From Prorocentrum cordatum (lineage: Eukaryota > Sar > Dinophyceae > Prorocentrales > Prorocentraceae), in the NCBI GenBank assembly GCA_963575745.1, contig CAUYUJ010009536.1, forward strand, positions 1 to 33,750: 33,750 nt of DNA. Direction: 5' to 3'. The translations under genes were made by a program, and so were the position numbers. Positions 26,179-33,750 of this stretch are shown piece after piece; positions within the stretch are counted from its first letter, which is position 1, and each line of letters opens with the position of its first letter. Below the pieces are notes generated by a model that saw only the letters and a program-made list of their open reading frames with translations, was not told the DNA's origin and ran no database searches.

Positions 26179-26790
26179 AATGGTGTGATACAAACGTTGC
26201 AAGCTGTTTGCGCGTCTACATACACGGCACCCATGCATATATGATGCTCTTTTCTCGTATGTGTGAGTGCAGTCTCATACGTACGTGCTTTTACTTGTCA
26301 GCATTCTTTTTTACACGTGCCAAGGGGAGGACAAGGAGGGTCAAACATTTTGACGGCGAATCCCCATTTAGAATAATCCCCCTCCGTGGTACCTTTTCCT
26401 TGTCACTCCCGTCTGCTCCCCACCCTTCCTCTTCCTTCCCTTTCTCCTCCTGATCCTCCTGGTTTCCCTTCCCCTCCGTCGCCCCTCCTCCCTGCCGTGT
26501 GACTCCAAAATCTTAGTGTTCTTACTCCGCGTGGGTCTCATGTCTGGTGCATCCGTTCGTGTGCTTGTAATCATCCCTTCTGGCCGTTCTTCGCCACTTC
26601 CAATCTTCTCTACCACCCGTGGAAGAGCCAGAGGCGAGGGGCCTACCTCACCCAGGATCGCGCGTCTGAACGGTGGTGCCTTGCTGTTTCCCTCCGACGC
26701 GCGCAGAGTTGGGGCCGCTCGAAGCACGAGCTCGGGCGCTCTGCGCTGGTGGCATTCGCGTGCCGCGTTGGGACGGGCTGGCACGGCACA
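26179..26790. other. Unassigned sequence with pyrimidine-rich tract
   Basis: Includes a C/T-rich tract (26,395-26,500). No domain seen in any frame. Confidence 0.3.
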
Positions 26791-26794
26791 CGAA

Positions 26795-26955
26795 GCAGGA
26801 GGAGGAAGGCGGAGCAGGAGGACCAGGAGGAGCAGGAAGAGGAGGAAACGCAGGTATAGGAGGAGGAACATGAGTGGAGGAGGGAGGAGGAGTGGGTAAA
26901 GGAGGTATAGGAGGAGGATGAGGAGGAGGAGGAGGATGAAGAGGAGGAAGGGGAC
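26795..26955. repeat. (GGA)n-type purine repeat
   Basis: Imperfect GGA/GGAA/GAG run broken by AGCAGG and TATAGG words. It generates poly-Glu/Gly/Arg frames on + and poly-Pro/Ser frames on -. Confidence 0.85.
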
Positions 26956-27909
26956 CGCCGCGGGCGGGTTGGATATCGCTCTCTTCTGTCGGTGTCACGA
27001 CGTCTGCGTCGTTGTTCTTCTAGGGTGGTGCTTGCTGGCAGCTCGATCGACCTGGAGTCTGCTCGGCTCCACCGTGGTATGATAGGTTCATGCGGCGTTG
27101 GGGCGCTGGCGACGCCGGCGAAGGCGTTCAAGGTCAAATTCTGCGACGCGGAAGCACCGATGGACGCGGTAACGCCGCTGGACCCGACTGAATTCGATTT
27201 TGAACGATCGGGGCCGCGATCGATTCAAGGTTGAACGATCGACGCAGTGTCAAAGCCTTTTGCGCGCGCCGACGCCACACGAACCGACTGCAGCGGGGGT
27301 GGTGATAGTAAGCCAGGACGAGGATAAAATGGGGCGAGGAAAAATCGAGAATCACTGAGATCCAGCGGCTCTGGAGGATGCATCGAGCGCCAAGGCCTTC
27401 TCGGAGCGTTCCGGAACGCTTCGGAACGCGGGGGGGAGGGGGCGAGGGCAAGCCAGATGCTCTCTCGCCATACCTGACCTCCGACGCCTCCCATCCACCC
27501 CTCGACACTGCGCTGATTTTTCTCTGTCCGCCGATTGGTGTCATAGCAGACCTGGAACTCCAAAACGGACCCAGGGGGGATTGCGTGGAGAGTTACTGGG
27601 GCATGGGTGAGGGATCGGGGGGAGGGGAGAGGGGCGGAAACGGGCTGCGATTTCGTCCAGGCTGGCTTGGGGGACGCGCGGAAGGCGGACCTTCGGCCTG
27701 CTGGGTGTTGGGTTGCTCGTCTCGCAGTCGGTCGCAGGTCTCTCTCTCGGGGGGTGGAGGTGGAGGGTCTTGGCCAGGCTATCTGGAGCGTCAGGTCTTG
27801 GAGGAGCTCTGGTCCAGTCTTTGGGGGGCCTTTTCTGCACTGGTTTATTGAATCGCTTCGCTCATTCCGCCGGCCCATAGTGTAGCGTCGCTGGCACTTG
27901 CTTGCGTGC
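26956..27909. other. Unassigned sequence, no gene seen
   Basis: Contains GAACGATCG twice (about 27,201 and 27,233) around GGGGCCGCGATCGATTCAAG, a small imperfect palindromic cluster. Open frames on both strands overlap each other; none shows a known domain. Confidence 0.3.
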
Positions 27910-28520
27910 TCGGGGGGGCATTTGGGTGGCCTCCTGGGGCCGCTTGGGGGCCTCTTGGGGGCCTCCTGAGGGCCTGTTGGGGGCCTCTTGGGGCCTCTTA
28001 GGGGCCTCTTGGGGCCTCCTGGGGACTTCTGAGGGCCGAGGGCTCGAAATATTGTTTCGTGTTCCCCCCCTGGGGTCCCTCTTGGGGCGTTCTTGGGGCC
28101 CTCTTGGGCCGTCTTGGAGGCCTCTGTCTTGGAGCCCTCTTGGGCCGTCTTGGGGCCCTCTTGGGGGCCTCTTGGGCCCTCTTGGGGCGGTCTTGGGGGC
28201 CTCTTGGGCCGTCTTGGGGTGTCGTGAAGCCGAAAAGGTGGAAGCGCCAAAATCTCTCCAAAACCTAAGGAAAAGCAGTGAATTTTGCCTCTTGGGGCCC
28301 TCTCGGGAGTGCTCTTGGAGGCCTCTTGGGGCGTCTGGGGGCCATCGTGGGCGTCTTGGAGCGATCTTGTGGCATCTCGGACCCCTCATGTAGCATCTTG
28401 GGGGCCTCTTGGAAGCCTCTTGGCCCTTCTTGGGGCTCTCGGGGACGTCTCGGAGCCGCGTTGGTGCGCTGCTGGAGCGCCCTGGTGACTCCTCCCGGGA
28501 CTCTCTCGGGACCTTGCCGG
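27910..28520. repeat. Degenerate minisatellite, phrase GGCCTCTTGGGG
   Basis: The phrase GGG(G)CCTCTTGGGGGCCTC and variants (CCGTCTTGGGGC) recur every ~12-24 bases, interrupted at about 28,040-28,075 and 28,215-28,275. Minus-strand frames read Pro-Lys/Arg-rich repeats. It is similar in style to 16,480-17,170 but with CTCTTGGGG rather than CTTCCTGGGG. Confidence 0.85.
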
Positions 28521-28771
28521 GGTATTTTCCGCCCAGGGGCCCCCAGGGGCCGCCCCGCGCGCGCGAAGTAGAAAGATTGTAAAGCAGTCACCGGAGATCT
28601 TAGCACGCCTCTGGCCCGTTGGGCCGGCGAATTGGACGGGCGGGGGTCGTTCGCGTGGGCATAGCTGACGGGCGGGAACATATTTCTGCGATGCGGTTGG
28701 TGTGCGGATGAAGTCTGTTTGGGGTTCCTTCTTGTGTTAAGTCGGGCCTGCCCCTCTACAGGGGGAATACT

Positions 28772-28827
28772 CAAAAATAGTGAAAGAATAGTCTGGGCAT
28801 TTTTAATGCATCTTTTCACTATTTTTC
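28772..28827. other. AT-rich inverted repeat near the left terminus
   Basis: AAAAATAGTGAAAGA near 28,774 pairs with TCTTTTCACTATTTTT near 28,811-28,826 with one extra T. It could form a ~15-bp hairpin. Confidence 0.7.
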
Positions 28828-28900
28828 CCTACCTAGGCTTTGCCTAGAAGGGTTCTTACTCTGTTGGCTTAAAGGGGCCGGGCAGTGCACACCGCCCCGG

Positions 28901-29021
28901 GCGGTTCCCCCAGTCCCCTGGGACCCAAGCAAAAGCAACAGCAAAGGTAAAAGCAAACGCGCGGTTCCCCCAGTTGCGCTCCCTGGGTGCCAAGCAAAAG
29001 CAAAAGCAAAGGCAAACGTGA
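28901..29021 (+). repeat. ~60-bp tandem duplication ahead of the pentamer satellite
   Basis: Two adjacent units start GCGGTTCCCCCAGT, pass through CCCTGGG and CCAAGCAAAAGCAA, and end in AAAGC(A) words. The second grades into AAGGCAAAA repeats and then the satellite. Confidence 0.85.
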
Positions 29022-29042
29022 AGGCAAAAGCGAAGGCAAAAC

Positions 29043-29460
29043 AACATATCATATCATATCATATCATATCATATCATATCATATCATATCATATCATATC
29101 ATATCATATCATATCATATCATGTCATATCATATCATATCATATCATATCATATCATATCATATCATATCATATCATACCATACCATACCATACCATACC
29201 ATACCATATCATATCATATCATATCATATCATATCAGATCATAGCATAGCATAGCATAGCATAGCATAGCATAGCATAGCATAGCGCAGCATAGCATAGC
29301 GCAGCATAGCATAGCATAGCATAGCCTAGCCTAGCCTAGCCTAGCCCAGCATAGCATTGCGCAGCATAGCATAGCATAGCATAGCATAGCATAGCATAGC
29401 ATAGCATAGCATAGCATAGCATAGCATAGCATAGCATAGCATAGCGCAGCACAGCATCCA
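29043..29460. repeat. Pentanucleotide satellite changing from ATATC to ATACC to ATAGC
   Basis: About 83 consecutive 5-bp units. Blocks: ATATC (29,045-29,175), ATACC (about 29,176-29,205), ATATC again (to about 29,235), then ATAGC with CTAGC, GCAGC and ATTGC variants to 29,460. The phase is kept throughout, so block changes arose by substitution and spread within one array. Confidence 0.95.
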
Positions 29461-29754
29461 CTATTGCTGCTGCTGCTCTATATATATATATACCGCTCCT
29501 ACTAATGTTGCTTTCCTAGAGGCTCCAACTCCTAGGTAGGGTCGCACTGGGATAATTCCTTTCTCGCCCAAGATCCCCCTGCAGGGGGGGACAGGCCCGA
29601 CCTGACTCGTGTGGAGTGACGGCAGGCTCTTCGAAAGGCTCCAATCCATGCGCGCGCAGCGGGCAGCCCGTGCACGCCATGGGGTGGCGGCCCGTCCCCC
29701 TGGTGCGTCACACCGCCAGCAGGGGGGTACGCGATGCCTTTGCAGACGGACGGG

Positions 29755-29882
29755 ACAGGGTGGGAATAGGAGGAGGGAAGAGGAGGAGGAGGGGGAGGGG
29801 GAGGGGGAGGGGGATGGGGAGGAGGAGGAGGAGGAGGAGGAGGAGGAGGAGGAGGAGGAGGAGGAGGAGGAGGAGGAGGAAT
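29755..29882. repeat. (GGA)n repeat at the 3' end of the second retroelement
   Basis: GGAGGG then uninterrupted GGA units to 29,880. On the minus strand this is a CCT repeat lying ~65 bases downstream of the second element's last open frame, where LINEs often end in a simple-repeat tail. Whether it is that tail or an independent microsatellite is not settled. Confidence 0.8.
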
Positions 29883-29945
29883 CTACGGAATCTACTTCAG
29901 AGAGAGGCCGCCGCGGTGCTGCGCCTCTCCGAAAGGGTGTGTACA

Positions 29946-30639
29946 TTACACGTAATTTACTGTGGTCATCGGGGGGGGGTTCTTGAGCGAGCGGCTCACC
30001 CCCCCGTCCGTCCTCCTCCCAAAAGACTTGATTGAGCTGCCGACCTTCGGCATAGGAGGTCCGCTCCCTCCCGCTGGGGGTATAGGCCAGGTCATCCCCG
30101 CTTTCGGGGTGAGGCCCTTACGGAGACGATTGATCATGGTTTGGCCAGACTGCGTGCGCATCTTTGGGCACTCTTGGGCAAGCTTGCACAGGCGCCTGCC
30201 CCCCGCCACGATGGAGGCATAGCGCGCACATCCCCAACACCACGCCAGGCCGTGCTGCATGGCGATCGAGTGCGAGGGATGCACCGTCTTAGGCCCCACC
30301 CGCAGCTGACTTACGACAGTGGGAGGGACAGAGACGTGGTGGCCTTGCTCGCTCAGATCCCTCTTGGCAATATTCCCCAAACACGGCGTACGTTCTAACC
30401 AGTCCGCCACAGAGTATCTACCAGGGCCTTGTCGACACCGTTTGCACGACCACAGTCCGGTGTCCAGACGCAAGAGCTCGTGGCCCGAGTGGGCCTCGAG
30501 CTCCTGGAGCCTGGAAGGCCCCGTCGCCAAACCGAAAGCCCCGCGGTCGAAACGGTCAAGGTCTTCGCAAACTTGTGCCAGGATCGCCCCTATTCGCTGA
30601 TGCACGAGGGTGGCTCTCGCGTCGGCGATGTTCAAACTC
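29946..30639 (-). pseudogene. Cys-rich C-terminal region of second retroelement
   Basis: An open frame of 229 codons following the RNase H, in another frame. It contains LWSCKRCRQGPGRYSV and LAWCWGCARYAS, two CxxC pairs with Trp/Tyr neighbours, then GRRLCKLAQECP and a basic stretch. From memory this resembles the C-terminal region of RNase H-bearing retroelement proteins in dinoflagellates. Its function is unknown; nucleic-acid binding through zinc is likely. The ATG at 30,635 is internal. Confidence 0.6.
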
Positions 30640-31325
30640 TTGATAGCCGAACTGATGGGCTGGAATGCGGCCTCAGCTCCTCGCTGGGAGCTGATCCGCC
30701 ATCTCGTTTCCCCTCGAAACCTGCACGCACTGACCTACTTGCAAGTGGGAAGCAACGTCCAAGTGAGAGAAACATTTTTTTCACAATGACCCTACCGCCG
30801 CCCCTGCTACGCAGGGCTGTCTTGACCCTATCCCACCAGCGGACAAGGGGGCCCGACGGCGACTCCGCAAGGCCCATCTGCCAGCCGTGGAAAACAACCT
30901 GACACTCCGTCCAACGCAGAATCGGCCCCGTGGTGACCCGCAGGGCCCAGACTAGGGCCGCAAGTTCACTGGCGGGGACCGTTTGATCCCCATCGATGGT
31001 GCCACCAAGTCCTTTAAGGGGGCCCTGGTCCACGTCCAGCTCGGCCTCCCCCTCAAAGCGAAAGTAGACCCCCCAACCGACTCGACAAACCCTGGCGTCG
31101 CTGGACGTGGCCGAGCCGTCAAGGAAACCTACCTGGGCCTGGAGGGGGTAGGAGTCAGAGGGGAGGAGGTCGAGGGAAGGAGAGAGGTCAGGAGGAGGTA
31201 ACCCAAGTGCTCAAACATCCTGGCCGTCACCAGGGTTCCACTCGGGGGGCTTGGGCACTGGGTTCCAGGACGGGGGAGCTATCCCTCTCGTCCAAAAAGC
31301 AACATTCTTTCCCTCACTCAGGTCT
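30640..31325 (-). pseudogene. RNase H domain of second retroelement, broken
   Basis: One frame has a TGA at 31,211-31,213, then GFLDGSATSSDARV (first Asp), QTVPASELAALVWAL (Glu), and TECQVVFHGW where this family usually has Asp. The last conserved piece, GNEMADQL, is in a different frame about 30,685-30,710, so at least one frameshift lies near 30,780 in an A-run. The domain is not translatable as it stands. Confidence 0.75.
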
Positions 31326-31326
31326 C

Positions 31327-32922
31327 TCAGCGCGGCCTCGCATAGGCCGTCAGTCTGGCCACCCACTCATGCTCCAGCTGGCGGTTCACAGTACATTCGT
31401 ACAAACGGTGGCCGATGGTGTCAGGCCCGAGACCGCATTTGATGCATACGTCGTCGCACACGTAGCCTGCAGCCTTGGCACGAGCCTTAGTCCATATGCT
31501 GGCCAGCGCGTTGGCCTCCAGGGCACCAGCTTCTCGGTAATGGTCCTTGCAACGGAGGCGCCGAAGATTGAGGCGCAGCATATGTAGATCTCCTCCCTCC
31601 TCGAGTCCGCGGCCTTCAGGATGCTGGGCTGCTGCGCGCCAGAGTTCGCGCCGAACTGATTCACAGAGGGCCTGGTAGAGCTCGTCGTAGGAGTCGTGGT
31701 CGCCCAGGTGCCTCCACTCGTCGCCCTGGTCGTCGATCCACATGTCGGGGGCCCTAGGTGTCCAGCCCAGCTCGCGGAGGGACAGGATCAGCGCGCCCAT
31801 GGGGCCCGTGATGCACCTCCAGCGGGCTCGCGGTCTGGTGTATATCAGCTTCTTGAGCACAGCTCGCCATCCTCGTCGAACACGCTCTCGCATATCAGGG
31901 TTCGCAACCCAGAACTGAAACCAATTCTTGACCTGATCTATGATCGCGCTCATCTTGGGCTCGTCGTCTTGGTAGTGAAGCAGCATGACGGTGGCGGTGC
32001 AGCGGCCCCCTGTTGTGTGGCCTGCCAAGTCCGCTGCTCGAGCTCGTCTCATCTTCATTTCTGAGGGCGCAACTCCCGTCGCTGGGTCGGCGTTGCGGTA
32101 CTTGGCCCTGATGTTGTTGTTGTGGAGCATGACGCCCTTGGTGCGCTTGGAGCCGCGCCCCACACGCCGGAAAAGTGTTGACCTTGCAGTTCTCGCTTGT
32201 GCAACCGATAGGCGCCCCTTTGTAGTCTTGCATGTACGTCGCTGGCCCATGTTGCAGTCGGTGCCTGGGTCCTTGGCCCACTTAGCTCTCTTGATCTTGA
32301 TGCCAGTGACCTTGAGCACGTGCTTCTGAACCTCCTGCTCGTGAGCAGGCACAGACATCATGAGGATGGACTTTGGAGACACCCGCAGGCCTAAGTCCAG
32401 CATGCCCTGCACCAGGCTGACACTGACCTGCTTGGTCTGCTCCAGCACCATAGCGGCGGGGCCCTCAACCCTAGAGTGCACGTCGTCCACGTACTGGCGG
32501 ATGCTGGCGAGGGGCGCTTGCTGGTGGGCCTTCTCCAGGAGGCGGTACAAGAACGCTCGAGCACAGTGGTTGGCTTTGCCACAGCCAGGCACGATGGAAC
32601 ATACTGGGTTGATCTCCTCGGCGTAGGCGCCTTGTGCTCGGATGGCCCGTGGCGCCAGGTAAGTCAAGCAGCACAGGTAGAGCTCCACCGCCGGGAAATC
32701 CAGCTCCATCGCCTGGTCAATCATGAGGGAGAGGTCCATGTAGTCGTAGAACTTCTCCAGATCCACCAGGAAGTTGCTCTGTTCGTTGTAGCCGATATGC
32801 GCCCGAGTCTCGTCCATGACCATGGTCTTGAGGGCGGCCTGGGGCGCGCTGCTGCCCCTGATGGCGGCATCCCAGTGGGCCGCGCTCGCGTCGCACCACT
32901 CCGTCAGCGGGGTCTTCGTCAT
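31327..32922 (-). CDS. Reverse transcriptase core and zinc finger of second retroelement (531 aa open segment)
   Basis: The longest intact piece of this element. Motif A is DLEKFYDYMDL near residue 51, motif B INPVCSIVPGCGKANHCA near 104, motif C RQYVDDVHS near 142. Thumb-like sequence follows, and a C-terminal finger CIKCGLGPDTIGHRLYECTV (CxxC-H-C). The ATG at 32,922 follows the GGA expansion and is internal to the original protein, so it is not a genuine start. The frame ends at a TGA (31,327) in sequence that continues naturally in another frame (AALRDLSEGKN), so a frameshift near 31,335 ended it. Confidence 0.85.
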   Translation of the reverse strand: MTKTPLTEWCDASAAHWDAAIRGSSAPQAALKTMVMDETRAHIGYNEQSNFLVDLEKFYDYMDLSLMIDQAMELDFPAVELYLCCLTYLAPRAIRAQGAYAEEINPVCSIVPGCGKANHCARAFLYRLLEKAHQQAPLASIRQYVDDVHSRVEGPAAMVLEQTKQVSVSLVQGMLDLGLRVSPKSILMMSVPAHEQEVQKHVLKVTGIKIKRAKWAKDPGTDCNMGQRRTCKTTKGRLSVAQARTARSTLFRRVGRGSKRTKGVMLHNNNIRAKYRNADPATGVAPSEMKMRRARAADLAGHTTGGRCTATVMLLHYQDDEPKMSAIIDQVKNWFQFWVANPDMRERVRRGWRAVLKKLIYTRPRARWRCITGPMGALILSLRELGWTPRAPDMWIDDQGDEWRHLGDHDSYDELYQALCESVRRELWRAAAQHPEGRGLEEGGDLHMLRLNLRRLRCKDHYREAGALEANALASIWTKARAKAAGYVCDDVCIKCGLGPDTIGHRLYECTVNRQLEHEWVARLTAYARPR

Positions 32923-32924
32923 GC

Positions 32925-33750
32925 GGCCCCAGATGCGGAGAGGAGGAGGAGGAGGAGGAGGAGGAGGAGGAGGAGGAGGAGGAGGAGGCAGCGCTCGCGT
33001 AGAGACGGCGTCAAGACCATGGGCGGCGGTTTTCCGCCATGGGTGCCTGGGCCGCTGCGGCCTTGCCCGCGCCCGCCCAAGCGCGCCCCAGACGGGCCGA
33101 TATCACGCTCGTTGCCGATATCACCTGCCTATCGCCCTTCGGGAGGAGGGCGGACCAGTTGTGCAGCAGCTGGCGGGGCCATGCAAGCCCCCCCCTCCAT
33201 CATGTTCAGGAGTGTCACGAAGTCGTCCTGCCCCTGGTCCGAGAGCGCGAGGATGTGGCTCGGCTTCCATTGGTCCGAGCCCATTCCCGTGGTCTTCGGG
33301 AAGGACTTGAGGGCGATGACCACGCCCTCTCTGTCATGGTGCGGCCGCGCTGCCAGCTCCTCGGTGGCACGAGTACGGAGCCTACCGAGGGCAGCGCGGA
33401 CCGCTGGTAGTCGGTGGGACTGAGATGTCCACCTCGCCTTCAGCAGGCCGCCCTGGTCTCAGTGGTGCCCTGGATTGTGTCACACACCTCCAGCGTAGAA
33501 GGGTTGACGCAGGTCTCGTCCAGCGCCCTGCGCTCCATCTTTTTCAGGTAGCGGTACGCCCCTTTCATGGAGCCCTGCACGTTCAGCCTCGCCTACTTGC
33601 CAATCTCACTGCGCGTCTGCTGCCACAACAGGTTGGAGTGTCGCAGAGCGCGTGCTTGAACTCGTAGCGCGAAGCTCTGTCATGGCCCGTAGTGGGTGCT
33701 GTGGCGAATAAGCTCTCGTTGCCGTAGTACGTGGCCGTCATCTCGGTGAA
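32925..33750 (-). pseudogene. Pre-RT region and RT N-terminus of second retroelement
   Basis: A frame near the edge reads ATYYGNESLFATAP, then KGAYRYLKKMERRALDE. From 33,323 another reads IALKSFPKTTGMGSDQWKP, the usual opening of this type of RT domain, and QDDFVTLLNMMEGG. Frames change at least twice. At 32,938-32,990 a GGA repeat has expanded inside the RT (poly-Pro on the minus strand), directly before LRIWGRM. Confidence 0.65.
32938..32990. repeat. (GGA)n expansion inside the second RT
   Basis: About 17 uninterrupted GGA units. On the coding strand it is (CCT)n, read as poly-Pro, exactly where the RT should have its conserved Met-Pro-Leu type motif before RIW. Confidence 0.9.

Larger units (their letters stand above)
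28736..29606. mobile_element. Second copy of the inverted-repeat family, enclosing a pentamer satellite
   Basis: The left terminus at 28,736 (GTTAAGTCGGGCCTG) and the right terminus near 29,572-29,606 (reverse complement GTCGGGCCTGTCCC) match the ends of the element at 22,487-22,649. Inside these lies another exact inverted pair, CCCTACCTAGG at 28,827-28,837 and its complement at 29,531-29,541. Between them are a duplicated ~60-bp segment and 415 bases of pentamer repeat. This may be an expanded MITE, or two short elements brought together by satellite growth. Confidence 0.55.
29883..33750 (-). mobile_element. Second LINE-like retroelement, heavily broken, 5' part outside window
   Basis: Minus-strand pieces in order: a pre-RT region (33,750-33,420), RT start (33,323), RT palm and thumb (32,922-31,327), RNase H (31,140-30,640) and Cys-rich C-terminus (30,635-29,946). 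These lie in at least three frames with several stops. Its RT (YVDD) and RNase H differ clearly from the giant element, and none of the tetraloop hairpins was found in it. Both elements share orientation. Confidence 0.8.

Noticed and set aside
27225-28250. A 341-codon minus frame rich in Pro, Lys and Arg
   Set aside because: Its N-terminal half is the GGCCTCTTGGGG minisatellite read backwards; the rest lacks a domain.

Overview
The window looks like a piece of a large, repeat-rich eukaryotic genome, most probably a dinoflagellate. The evidence is G+C-rich sequence, two APE/RT/RNase H type LINE-like retroelements, many micro- and minisatellites, inverted-repeat elements and no recognisable housekeeping gene. 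The taxonomic call is inference: no rRNA, tRNA or full dinoflagellate spliced-leader sequence was seen.

Layout. (1) 1-15,240, minus strand: one giant retroelement, read from high to low coordinates and running off the left edge. An 831-codon open segment with a C-terminal coiled coil (15,239-12,744) is followed in the same frame by a 2,066-codon segment (12,743-6,543). That segment has hydrophobic stretches, a possible ADP-ribosyltransferase-like fold and a Cys-rich module. After an in-frame TAG come a Pro/Ala-rich linker, an APE endonuclease, a reverse transcriptase with an FVDD box, a CCHC zinc finger and an RNase H with all four acidic residues. Several stops and frameshifts break it, so this copy looks dead or the assembly has indel errors. 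(2) 15.2-17.4 kb: a composite GA/TA microsatellite and degenerate GC-rich repeats. (3) 17.4-21.86 kb: a large inverted structure, two arms of the same ~100-bp satellite in opposite orientation around a 1.75-kb spacer. (4) 21.86-29.9 kb: GA/TA, GTC, GGA and pentamer microsatellites, two inverted-repeat (MITE-like) elements sharing a terminal sequence, and several duplications. (5) 29.9-33.75 kb, minus strand: a second, unrelated and heavily broken LINE-like element (RT with YVDD, zinc finger, RNase H, Cys-rich C-terminus), entering from the right edge.

Most unusual observation: twelve small hairpins are scattered through the giant retroelement, all in one orientation. Each has a four-base loop (TGAA on the + strand, UUCA in the element's transcript), a three-base-pair inner stem, one bulged base at a fixed place, and an outer stem whose sequence differs from copy to copy while staying complementary. 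They fall in all three reading frames, so the folded nucleic acid rather than the encoded peptide appears to be conserved. None was found in the rest of the window. They could be protein-binding, packaging or replication signals of the retroelement RNA, or a small mobile hairpin. I know of no described family with this form, but I could not search.
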